Shown here: positions 51,157 to 59,156 of the stretch, one piece after another
How the letters are laid out: each line of letters begins with the position of its first letter
Position numbering within the stretch: position 1 is the stretch's first letter
Assembly: GCF_001306415.1 (NCBI RefSeq)
Contig: NZ_LDJX01000002.1
Location: forward strand, 558,001 to 622,000
Source of the DNA: Croceitalea dokdonensis DOKDO 023
GTDB lineage: Bacteria; Bacteroidota; Bacteroidia; Flavobacteriales; Flavobacteriaceae
Length of the DNA: 64,000 nt
Direction: 5' to 3'
The notes under the pieces: generated by a model
The model's input: the letters and a program-made list of their open reading frames with translations, nothing else
Databases searched by the model: none
Told to the model about the DNA's origin: nothing
Position numbers and translations under genes: made by a program

Positions 51157-51919
51157 ATTCTTCCGAAAAATTAGGCAAAAACTGCTCGCTGAAAATAGGT
51201 TCAGCAAATACCTTCTATATGCCATAGGTGAAATCGTTCTCGTAGTCATTGGAATCTTGATTGCACTTCAAATCAATACTTGGAGTGAAAATCAGAAAAT
51301 AAAACAAGAAGAAAAAATACTCATCACGGGTTTAATACAAAATATAGAAAGTGACATTAGGAGTTTAATAGCAGTGACAAAAAGTGATAGCACTTTAATA
51401 GATGCCAATAGAATACTATTGAGCGCATTCAAGAATGATTTGATACGAAGAAATAAACCCTTGCTAAAACAGAGAATTTTAGAAGCCTCAGGTACGAGCA
51501 GTTTCATACCCAGTCAAATCACTTTTAATCAAATGCAATTTTCAGGTAAGCTCACTTATATCTTAAACGATTCCATTAAAAATAAAATTCAATCTTATTA
51601 TGATAATGTTTCAAACGTACTCGACTATCAGGAATCTAACTTAAAATTAATATACGGTACGGCCATTGAACTTGCTCCTTTCCTTGATATCAATTCGGTG
51701 TTGCAAATAGCTTTACCGGATTTCGCAAAGATGGAAGTGGACGCCTTTGATAATTCGTTTTTTTATGAAGATATACAATCTGATAGGGTAAAAGAATTTG
51801 CCGATAAATCTACTCTCAAACAAGCGTTGATGGTACCAGTGTACAGGACGCACAGTGAATTACTTCAAGAAGGAATAGCATTAAGGGAAAGTTTGATTCA
51901 GTATATAGATGAAAAATAA
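51149..51919 (+). CDS. DUF6090-type membrane protein, copy 2 (GTG start)
   Basis: A 256-residue paralogue. The start is taken as GTG at 51149 because the alignment with all other copies begins exactly there (GTG-ATT-AAA instead of ATG-ATT-AAA); an upstream ATG would add residues encoded by copy 1's 3' end. It overlaps copy 1 by 8 bases. The membrane helix is intact (AIGEIVLVVIGILIALQINTW). The common motif is FSGKL at 131-135. The C-terminal domain (LLKQRILEASGTSSFIPSQI) does not resemble copy 1. It ends 45 bases before copy 3, with a repeated leader between. Confidence 0.85.
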   Translation: MIKFFRKIRQKLLAENRFSKYLLYAIGEIVLVVIGILIALQINTWSENQKIKQEEKILITGLIQNIESDIRSLIAVTKSDSTLIDANRILLSAFKNDLIRRNKPLLKQRILEASGTSSFIPSQITFNQMQFSGKLTYILNDSIKNKIQSYYDNVSNVLDYQESNLKLIYGTAIELAPFLDINSVLQIALPDFAKMEVDAFDNSFFYEDIQSDRVKEFADKSTLKQALMVPVYRTHSELLQEGIALRESLIQYIDEK

Positions 51920-51964
51920 CGAACCCACAACAACCAATTCTGCATTATAACCAACCACTAACCA

Positions 51965-52708
51965 ATGATAAAATTCTTTCGAAAGATTAGGCAAAAACTG
52001 CTATCTGAAAATAAATTTAAGAAGTATCTAATTTATGCTATTGGAGAAATCATTCTAGTAGTCATTGGAATTTTGATTGCATTGTCAATCAATAATTGGA
52101 ACCAAAAACGTATTCAGAAACTTGAAGAACAGACTATTGTTAAAAACATTCATATTGAATATTTGCAAAACAAAACGAGGGTAAAAATAAAAATTAAAGA
52201 AGCTGAATTATGTGAGGCAGCGCTAAGACAATTAATGAAGATGATAGGTAAAGACGAAGATTATATTAAAAAACAAAATGTCGACAGTTTACTTTTTTAT
52301 GCCCTTGACCCTCCTATCTTCAGACCTTCGGAAAACACCATTTCTGGTCTCATACAATCTGGGCGTTTGGAATTGCTCCAGAATCAGGAATTGGTTGATT
52401 TAATATATGATTGGGGACGAACGATGAAGGCATTGACAGATAGAACAACAAGATTTACCGCAAAATTAGACAACGAGATTTGGCCGTATTTATCAAAAAG
52501 ATATTCCTTTAAAGATATGGATGCCTATGGCCCATTAAATTGGAAAGAAAAATCGAACCTGAAGGTAAATAAACTTCAAATCTTTAAAGAGATTGAATTC
52601 GAAAACAATACTGACGAATTTTTATACTGGATTGCAGATAACAAAAACCTATTGTTAGAATTAGACCTATTGATTGATAAAATTCTTATGGAAACCCAGT
52701 ATGATTAA
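51965..52708 (+). CDS. DUF6090-type membrane protein, copy 3
   Basis: A 247-residue paralogue with KNIHIEYLQNKTRVKIK after the membrane helix and the motif QSGRL at 131-135, the same position as in copies 1 and 2. The helix is followed by SINNWNQ rather than QINNWN, a variant shared only with copy 4. Its leader (ctgcattataaccaacca) matches those of copies 1 and 9, pointing to duplication of upstream sequence too. The stop (TAT GAT TAA) overlaps the ATG of copy 4 by 8 bases. Confidence 0.9.
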   Translation: MIKFFRKIRQKLLSENKFKKYLIYAIGEIILVVIGILIALSINNWNQKRIQKLEEQTIVKNIHIEYLQNKTRVKIKIKEAELCEAALRQLMKMIGKDEDYIKKQNVDSLLFYALDPPIFRPSENTISGLIQSGRLELLQNQELVDLIYDWGRTMKALTDRTTRFTAKLDNEIWPYLSKRYSFKDMDAYGPLNWKEKSNLKVNKLQIFKEIEFENNTDEFLYWIADNKNLLLELDLLIDKILMETQYD

Positions 52709-53492
52709 ATTTTTTAGAAAAATTAGACAAAAATTACTTTCTAAGAATAAGTTCAGCAAGTATCTGATATATGCATTCGGCGAAATTATTCTCGTGGTCA
52801 TTGGAATCTTGATTGCATTGAGTATCAACAATTGGAACGAAAAACAGAAAGACTTGGTCAAGGAGCAATTAATTTTAAAACAATTATTCAGTGAATATCA
52901 AAGTAACCTAAAGCAACTTGATGAAAAAATACTGATGCGCAATCAGGCACTTGAGGCCTGCAATAATTTGCTAAAGCAAATAGATAATCCCACCTCGGCA
53001 ATTGATGAAAACGCGTTTTATCGATCATTGTGGATCATATTTAGGGACCCGACCTTTGACCCCATAAAAAACGATATCGTTGGTTCAGAAAATCTTCGCC
53101 TCATACAGAATGACAGCTTGGTAAGGTTTTTATCCAATTGGTCTTCTGAGGTCTTTCAGGTTCAAGAAATGGAGTTGGAGTACCAAAAATTTCGAACGGA
53201 GATCGTAGGGCCGTGTTATTTTCGATTGGGTATTGCGAGAAACGTAAATAATAACTTATGGAAAGACGGATACACGCCCACCGAGGCATTGGACAAAAAA
53301 TCAAACCGCAAATTCACCATTAAACCAACAAAAAAAAGTGTGGATTTGACAAAGGTTCTTGCCGATGTTGAATTTGAGGGCATTGTGAGCCAAGTAATCA
53401 CAACGCATCAAGTTACAAACATTCAATCGCAAACGTTGCGCAATAGAATCCTGCACATACTGGACATCATAGCACAAGAAATTGAAGAATAG
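52701..53492 (+). CDS. DUF6090-type membrane protein, copy 4
   Basis: A 263-residue paralogue. An in-frame ATG 27 bases upstream is rejected since the array-wide alignment begins at 52701. It carries the SINNWNEKQKD variant of copy 3 after the helix, and the central motif is GSENL (residues 128-132), where the usual SSG is changed. The C-terminal part has a long helical stretch (FLSNWSSEVFQVQEMELEYQKF) likely to be coiled. It ends 24 bases before copy 5. Confidence 0.9.
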   Translation: MIKFFRKIRQKLLSKNKFSKYLIYAFGEIILVVIGILIALSINNWNEKQKDLVKEQLILKQLFSEYQSNLKQLDEKILMRNQALEACNNLLKQIDNPTSAIDENAFYRSLWIIFRDPTFDPIKNDIVGSENLRLIQNDSLVRFLSNWSSEVFQVQEMELEYQKFRTEIVGPCYFRLGIARNVNNNLWKDGYTPTEALDKKSNRKFTIKPTKKSVDLTKVLADVEFEGIVSQVITTHQVTNIQSQTLRNRILHILDIIAQEIEE

Positions 53493-53516
53493 AAGCCAAC
53501 ACGCAATAGTCAAGCC

Positions 53517-54260
53517 ATGATCAAATTCTTTAGAAAAATCCGTCAAAAACTACTCGCTGAAAATAGGTTTTCAAAATACCTGTTTTATGCTGCAGGCGAA
53601 ATCATCTTAGTTATGGTAGGTATTCTTTTGGCACTACAAGTAAATGACTGGAATACCAAGCGATTATTAAAGTCCAAAGAGCAAGTCTATTTACAACAAA
53701 TTAGAATTAGCTTAAACAATGATTTGGAAAACATAAAAGAAACAAAAGAATTTAATGCTTTAAAAGCGTCTTATATAGACTCAACCTTCATTGCATTAGA
53801 ACAGTCTTCTAATCCTGAAAAATATGTGCCTACAATTACTAATTATATTCCTAGAATGACTGAATTTGCTGTTTTTTATCCTAACAGCATTGCTTTTGAA
53901 AATATGACAGCTTCAGAAAATATAGACCTTATTACCAATACGGAGTTAAGAAAAGACCTTTCAATATATTACAAAATAGATTTTGTGAATAGCACCCAAG
54001 AGCGTATTAAAGAGCAAACGCGCCAATTTGCAGATGATATCTTTCCAAAATTGGGCAACAAACAAACTTTAAAACAATTTGCACAACACGACTCTCATTT
54101 ACGCGATATTTCAGAGGTTAGCATACATACTGACGTACAAGTCTATACGCACCTTTTAAATATGGCTTTTATTATGGATAGTCAAAATGAGCTTTTAGAT
54201 GCTACTATTGAAGACATAAAACGATTACTGGATTTAATTAAAGCTAATCTAAAATCATAA
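53517..54260 (+). CDS. DUF6090-type membrane protein, copy 5
   Basis: A 247-residue paralogue whose membrane helix is more diverged than in the others (AAGEIILVMVGILLALQVNDWN). The common motif is ASENI (residues 132-136). The C-terminal domain contains NNDLENIKETKEFNALKASYI and KFAQHDSHLRD-like helices, quite unlike neighbours. It ends 2 bases before copy 6. The divergence of the helix suggests an older member. Confidence 0.9.
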   Translation: MIKFFRKIRQKLLAENRFSKYLFYAAGEIILVMVGILLALQVNDWNTKRLLKSKEQVYLQQIRISLNNDLENIKETKEFNALKASYIDSTFIALEQSSNPEKYVPTITNYIPRMTEFAVFYPNSIAFENMTASENIDLITNTELRKDLSIYYKIDFVNSTQERIKEQTRQFADDIFPKLGNKQTLKQFAQHDSHLRDISEVSIHTDVQVYTHLLNMAFIMDSQNELLDATIEDIKRLLDLIKANLKS

Positions 54261-54262
54261 GT

Positions 54263-55027
54263 ATGATTAAATTCTTTCGCCGTATCCGGCAAAACTTGCT
54301 CTTGGAAAACAAAACTGGTAAATACCTTAAATACGCCCTTGGCGAAATTGTGCTCGTGGTGATTGGAATTCTCATTGCATTGCAGATTAATAATTGGAAC
54401 AATACCCAGCAAAACTTAAAAAAGGAACAAGAAGTATTAAAAAATTTAAAAGCTGAAGTCCTACAGAATTTAGAAGAGATTAAAAGAGACCATGAATTTA
54501 ATGTAGAATGTTTAGATGCTTGTTACACCCTTTTAGAAATCGATAAAGCCAAATCAGTTAATCCTCATAAAATAGATAGCTTAATGGGTACGGCATTAGA
54601 CTACGCCACTTTCGATGCGCGTTTAGGTGTTGTTAATGATGTTATTTCTTCAGGTAAGCTAGAGCTCATAAAAAACGAAGATTTGAGACTTTTATTAAAT
54701 CAATGGACTGGCGAATTAGGTGATTATGTAGAGGATGCAATGGTGCGAAGAAATTTTATTTCTAATAATTATGCCATTTTGACTAGGTACATACCTGTAA
54801 GAAATGGAGATAAAACACAGGATAGGTCCGATTATCAAAAAACATATAAAATAAAACCCATTAAAGTAGACATTAGTAATTACCAAAAATTCATTAATGA
54901 TACAGAAGTTGATAATGCTTGGTATAGCCATTATATAAATCAATCTTTTGTCACGATTAACGAGGAAGAAGTTGAGCGTTTTTTGTTGAAAATATTAGAT
55001 TTAATAGATAAAAATATCGATGATTAA
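54263..55027 (+). CDS. DUF6090-type membrane protein, copy 6
   Basis: A 254-residue paralogue with the N-terminus MIKFFRRIRQNLLLENKTGKYLKY; its first codons share the 'CGCCGTATCCGGC' spelling with copies 8 and 11. The central motif is SSGKL at 129-133. The stop (GAT GAT TAA) lies within the start of copy 7, an 8-base overlap. No Cys-rich or lipoprotein feature; presumed inner membrane with the bulk in the periplasm. Confidence 0.9.
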   Translation: MIKFFRRIRQNLLLENKTGKYLKYALGEIVLVVIGILIALQINNWNNTQQNLKKEQEVLKNLKAEVLQNLEEIKRDHEFNVECLDACYTLLEIDKAKSVNPHKIDSLMGTALDYATFDARLGVVNDVISSGKLELIKNEDLRLLLNQWTGELGDYVEDAMVRRNFISNNYAILTRYIPVRNGDKTQDRSDYQKTYKIKPIKVDISNYQKFINDTEVDNAWYSHYINQSFVTINEEEVERFLLKILDLIDKNIDD

Positions 55028-55799
55028 ATTCTTTCGCCGCATCCGTCAAGAACTGCTTTCTGATGGCAAGTTCTACAAGTACCTACTCTACGCCGTAGGT
55101 GAAATTGTTCTCGTGGTCATTGGTATTTTGATTGCCCTACAAATAGATAGTTGGAACCAAGACAAGAAGAATAGAAAACTAGAACAGCAATATTACTGTA
55201 GATTACTGGAAGACGTTAAACAGGACTATAGTAATTATGAATATTCCCTTGAATTGTTAAACGTAAGAATTAACGCGAATAACATTATGATTCAAAAGTT
55301 GTTAGACGACACCTTACCTTTAGAAAGCATCACCCCAAATCTTTTAAAATCCGTCAAATTTTCTAACAGAAATTATCGAGCCACAACTGACGCTTTGGAA
55401 GACATTAAATCGAGTGGAAATTTAAACATACTAACAGACCTTTCTGTTAAGAACAAGCTGGCCTCTTATTATGAGTCAATGGCTAGAACAAGCTCTATTA
55501 TAGAAACCAATGGAAAAGCCATAACAGATAAACGTTTTTTTGAAAGCAAGGATTTTGTTAGTTCCGGATGGATAAAGCTTGCTCAGCAATTGAACGGTAT
55601 CGATACCACAAAAGTGGACCTTGACTTACTAAATTCAAAAGTTAATTTCACAGCTGAAATAAGGGAAATAATGTTAAATGATGCCATGTTTTATTTGGGA
55701 ATCAATGCTCGCAATAAACAAATTTTGAAATCAGTTGAAAATGAGATTCTATCCATGATCGAATTACTCAATTCCAAATGTCAAAAGCCAAATGATTAA
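55020..55799 (+). CDS. DUF6090-type membrane protein, copy 7
   Basis: A 259-residue paralogue closely related to copy 1 over the whole length (QIDSWNQDKK after the helix, QYYCRLLEDVKQDYSNYEY, then DIKSSGNLNILTDLSVKNKLASYY, and the same NSKCQK tail). It is the clearest full-length duplicate pair in the array, about 4.6 kb apart. The 3' end overlaps copy 8 by 8 bases exactly as copy 1 overlaps copy 2, so gene and junction were probably duplicated together. Confidence 0.92.
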   Translation: MIKFFRRIRQELLSDGKFYKYLLYAVGEIVLVVIGILIALQIDSWNQDKKNRKLEQQYYCRLLEDVKQDYSNYEYSLELLNVRINANNIMIQKLLDDTLPLESITPNLLKSVKFSNRNYRATTDALEDIKSSGNLNILTDLSVKNKLASYYESMARTSSIIETNGKAITDKRFFESKDFVSSGWIKLAQQLNGIDTTKVDLDLLNSKVNFTAEIREIMLNDAMFYLGINARNKQILKSVENEILSMIELLNSKCQKPND

Positions 55800-56571
55800 A
55801 TTCTTTCGCCGTATCCGGCTCACACTAATTGAAAAAAACCAAATGGGAAAGTACTTTAAATATGCAATTGGTGAAATCCTTTTAGTAGTTATAGGAATAC
55901 TAATTGCATTACAGATTAACAACTGGAATGAAAGCCGAAAAGCATCCAAGCTAGAGCAGTCTTATTACTGTCTTTTGCTGGATGATATAGAACAAGACAA
56001 AGTACTAATTAAAGCATTGTTGAAAAACAACGAAAAACGCATAGAAAGTTCTCACAGAGCGATTGCTATAATTCAGAGCGAAAACGCAAACCTGGATGAG
56101 CTAGGAAAAGAAACGTTACTCTCAAGAAGAGATTTATTAGAGTCATTCATACCAAATTCTTCTACTTATGAAGACATTAAATCCAGTGGAAACATAAATA
56201 CGCTTAAAGACAAACAAATTAGGAAATCACTAAATCAATATTTAAAAAAAGTAGAAGGCTTTAACAATACAATGTTAGCAAATGTTACCCTTATAACTGA
56301 TCGATTGACAAAGTTTGAAGATTGGTTTAGTAATGGGGTAGTACACTCAAGTTATAAAGAAATTTTTCCCAAAGAAATACAAGATCAATTAAGCCGTGAT
56401 TTACCTGACAATATTCGTGATGAAATAAAATCAAGATTATATGAAGATTTAGTAATTGAAGGTATAATGTTAAGAAGACGTTCAGAGCTATTTGAAACTA
56501 TGGAAGACGAAGTAGATATAATGAAATCCAAATTAACTAAACGTTGCAAAATTAAAAACAAATTGAATTAA
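55792..56571 (+). CDS. DUF6090-type membrane protein, copy 8
   Basis: A 259-residue paralogue whose first ~50 residues (MIKFFRRIRLTLIEKNQMGK, YFKYAIGEILLVV) are nearly identical to copy 11, but its C-terminal domain resembles copies 1 and 7 more (SYYCLLLDDIEQDK, DIKSSGNINTLKDKQIRKSL). This mix of N- and C-terminal relatives looks like a recombinant. It ends 51 bases before copy 9. Confidence 0.9.
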   Translation: MIKFFRRIRLTLIEKNQMGKYFKYAIGEILLVVIGILIALQINNWNESRKASKLEQSYYCLLLDDIEQDKVLIKALLKNNEKRIESSHRAIAIIQSENANLDELGKETLLSRRDLLESFIPNSSTYEDIKSSGNINTLKDKQIRKSLNQYLKKVEGFNNTMLANVTLITDRLTKFEDWFSNGVVHSSYKEIFPKEIQDQLSRDLPDNIRDEIKSRLYEDLVIEGIMLRRRSELFETMEDEVDIMKSKLTKRCKIKNKLN

Positions 56572-56622
56572 ATAACGCAAGCACAACAATGGCTTTGCTT
56601 CATTATAATCAACCAATAACCA

Positions 56623-57406
56623 ATGCTGAAATTCTTTCGAAAAATTAGACAAAACTTACTAATGGAAAACAAAACAGGCAAACCTGCCTTACCGGCAGGC
56701 AGATACTTTAAATACGCCATTGGGGAAATCATCCTTGTGGTTATTGGAATCCTTATCGCATTACAGATTAACAACTGGAACGACCAACGCAAACTCAAGC
56801 AACAAGAGCAAACCTATTATTGTAAAATAAGCGAAGACTTAAAAACAGATTTAGAGAATATTGATCGCGCTCTGGCCTCCCTAAAAGAACGAAAAAAAAC
56901 CGCGAAGAGATTCCTGATTAACCTATTGAAAATACAGAAAGACAAGACCATTCTTTTACAAAACTATTTGGGTGCTATTCGAGCTTATGACTATATCCCA
57001 ACAAAAGCAGCCATTGTAGATATTACCTCTTCAGGAAAATTGGAAAACCTAAAAAATAGTGCATTAAAAAATGAAATTCTTAATCATTATTCCCAACAAG
57101 ATTATGCACTTAAAATAATCGACAAAAATGATGAGCCATTATTTTCGGCAAATATTTAGCTATGGCGATTATACAAGTTTTGGAATACACGAATTGCCTT
57201 TATATAAAGATGAATATGGTGATAAACTTAGTTCTCTATTAAAAAGCAGTGAATGGCAAAAAGACCCTGATAACGCACTTTTTAAACATCTTAAAGACCA
57301 TATGAATATGACTGTAATACTTTGTACAAGAGAACAACAATTGTTGGATGATATCAAAATATCTTCGGAAAAGTTATTTAGTAAGTTATCCCACTATTGC
57401 CAATAA
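56623..57406 (+). pseudogene. DUF6090-type copy 9, frameshifted and with palindromic insert
   Basis: The first frame (56623-57159) reads 178 residues and stops after IIDKNDEPLFSANI. The +1 frame from about 57128 to 57406 continues the homology with copy 13 (IFSYGDYTSFGIHELPLYKDEYGD..., ending SKLSHYCQ). The intact paralogue copy 13 bridges the break as IIDINDKAHNQKLFEIERFADFGFQEV. A one-base indel near 57130-57145 (in or next to TTATTTT) therefore splits the gene, or there is a sequencing error. It also carries a 21-base in-frame insert (56683-56703; see below). Confidence 0.8.
56683..56703 (+). repeat. In-frame 21-nt palindromic mini-repeat in copy 9
   Basis: Seven codons (PALPAGR) with CCTGCC ... 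GGCAGG arms are inserted between the basic helix (ENKTGK) and the membrane helix (YFKYAIGE). The other copies join GK directly to YF/YL, so the insert adds exactly 21 bases. The same insert at the same codon is in copy 14. Confidence 0.85.
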
Positions 57407-57407
57407 G

Positions 57408-57504
57408 ATGATAAAATTCCTTAGAAGGTCGAACAAAAAGTAAAGGTCTGGCAGACCTTTGATAGCGAGGAGCCAGACGTTGCGTAGGCCAAAAAACAAC
57501 ATAT
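57408..57504 (+). repeat. 97-bp leader repeat A with aborted DUF6090 start
   Basis: It opens with ATGATAAAATTCCTTAGA, the beginning of a DUF6090 gene, then diverges and stops after 11 codons (TAA at 57441-57443). A perfect 9-bp hairpin AAAGGTCTGGCAGACCTTT (57442-57460) follows and GGAGCCAGAC beyond. It ends where copy 10 begins. It is homologous to 59060-59156, which has the same 97-base spacing to the next gene. Confidence 0.8.
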
Positions 57505-58275
57505 ATGATTAAGTTCTTTAGACAAATTAGACAAAATTTATTGTCCGACGGAAAAACTGGAAAGTATTTCAAATACGCCATTGGCGAAATCATCCTTGTG
57601 GTCATTGGTATTCTCATTGCACTTCAGATTAACAATTGGAATGAGCACTTGAAGGGAAAAAAATCAGCCGAGACCCAATTGCGTCAATTATCTCAAAATG
57701 TTTCAGGTGACCTTATATTGTTAAATTCCTTAAAAACCATTGTTACAGGCACCTTAAGGTCGTGTCATAAGCTTTCTGAACAATTTCAACTCATAGAACC
57801 CTTTGATTCATTAACCACAAGCTATATCATAGACAATATCTTCGAACGGAATTTTTATGGTAATACTTCAGCTTTTACAAAATTAAATCAAAGTGATGAG
57901 TTTTCTATTTTACCCAAAACCTTGCAAAACGATATTACACATTACTACAACTTATTAAATCGTGTAAAGGAGCGGGAAGAGATTTCCAATACCTTCATTA
58001 AGAAAGATTATGAGCCATATTATTTTGATAATTACAGTATCTATCACAGAAAAGCTAGCAATCAGCATTCTATTATCACTCAATACTATAAAAACGATAA
58101 AAGGAAACCCGTTGCGCTTAACATAGACAAAATCACAAATGACCATAAAATGGCTACATTAATATATGCTAGATACTACCAATTAAAGAACCAACAAAAA
58201 ACCTACCAAGAGGCTATTGAAAAGGCTGAACAGGTTCAAAAGTCTATTAATGATTATCTAAAATTAAATGAATGA
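57505..58275 (+). CDS. DUF6090-type membrane protein, copy 10
   Basis: A 256-residue paralogue with N-terminus MIKFFRQIRQNLLSDGKTGK. The C-terminal domain is distinct (LRQLSQNVSGDLILLNSLKTI). The central motif is weakly kept (LNQSDEFSIL), the most deviant in the array. It overlaps copy 11 by 4 bases (ATGA). The 97-bp leader repeat A precedes it. Confidence 0.9.
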   Translation: MIKFFRQIRQNLLSDGKTGKYFKYAIGEIILVVIGILIALQINNWNEHLKGKKSAETQLRQLSQNVSGDLILLNSLKTIVTGTLRSCHKLSEQFQLIEPFDSLTTSYIIDNIFERNFYGNTSAFTKLNQSDEFSILPKTLQNDITHYYNLLNRVKEREEISNTFIKKDYEPYYFDNYSIYHRKASNQHSIITQYYKNDKRKPVALNIDKITNDHKMATLIYARYYQLKNQQKTYQEAIEKAEQVQKSINDYLKLNE

Positions 58276-59015
58276 TTAAATTCTTTCGCCGTATCCGGCG
58301 CACACTAATTGACCAAAACCAAATGGGAAAGTACTTTAAATACGCTATTGGTGAAATACTACTTGTAGTTATCGGAATTTTAATCGCACTGCAGATCAAT
58401 AACTGGAATGAAGACAGAAAGACCAACAATGTAAGGAACAATTATCTTAACCAAGTAGTCATAGATTTAGAAGCGGACAAAGCCTATTACACCAAGGTTA
58501 TTAACAGTTTAGAGAAAAATTTGGTGAAATATGAAGGCTATAAATCGTTATACGACACCCCAGATTTAGAGATGTTAGAGGTTCTTTATTATGTAAAAGA
58601 GAATTTCACCAATTTTACGCTTCGAATAGAAATCAATACGAGTACCATTAAAACGATGATAAACACAGGCACCATTAACTTGATTGAAAATCCGCTTCGC
58701 GATGAGCTATCAAAATATGTAGGCAGACAGACAAGGAGCGTTAATATTTATGAGGGTAATGCAGATGCCTCTCAGTTAATAGGTGTCCAATTAATGAGTA
58801 AAGGATACTACCCTCAGATGTTAGAAAGATTAGCTAAACAGCCCAAACTCGCAAGAGCCTTAGGTATTGATGATAATCTTCCAAAAGCCCTACTTGAACT
58901 TGATGCTTATTTAGATTTAGTTGAATTTAATGAAGTTAATGTCATCAAAGCCTTCAAGGAGTTAAAAGCAGTTGCAGATGAGTTAATTGTGCAAATAAAC
59001 AATGAAATCCAATAG
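58272..59015 (+). CDS. DUF6090-type membrane protein, copy 11
   Basis: A 247-residue paralogue. Its N-terminus (MIKFFRRIRRTLIDQNQMGK, YFKYAIGEILLVV) matches copy 8 closely, base for base over long stretches, but the C-terminal domain (VRNNYLNQVVIDLEADKAYYT) does not resemble it. The central motif is NTGTI. The start overlaps the stop of copy 10 by 4 bases. 141 bases separate it from copy 12, filled by leader repeat B. Confidence 0.9.
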   Translation: MIKFFRRIRRTLIDQNQMGKYFKYAIGEILLVVIGILIALQINNWNEDRKTNNVRNNYLNQVVIDLEADKAYYTKVINSLEKNLVKYEGYKSLYDTPDLEMLEVLYYVKENFTNFTLRIEINTSTIKTMINTGTINLIENPLRDELSKYVGRQTRSVNIYEGNADASQLIGVQLMSKGYYPQMLERLAKQPKLARALGIDDNLPKALLELDAYLDLVEFNEVNVIKAFKELKAVADELIVQINNEIQ

Positions 59016-59059
59016 CGAAAGCCTACTAATCTAAGTACATACTAATTGACCTGTAAGCA

Positions 59060-59156
59060 ATGATAAAATTCTTTAGAGGGCCAAACAAAAAGCAAAAGTC
59101 TGGTAGACCTTTTAAAGCCAGGAGCCAGCAAAAGCACTGGCTTTTAAATAAACAGT
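59060..59156 (+). repeat. 97-bp leader repeat B with aborted DUF6090 start
   Basis: It begins ATGATAAAATTCTTTAGA and reads MIKFFRGPNKKQKSGRPFKA before leaving the homology; the hairpin AAAAGTCTGGTAGACCTTTT has one changed base relative to repeat A. It runs to the start of copy 12, again exactly 97 bases. The two leaders share most bases over their first ~70. Confidence 0.8.
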
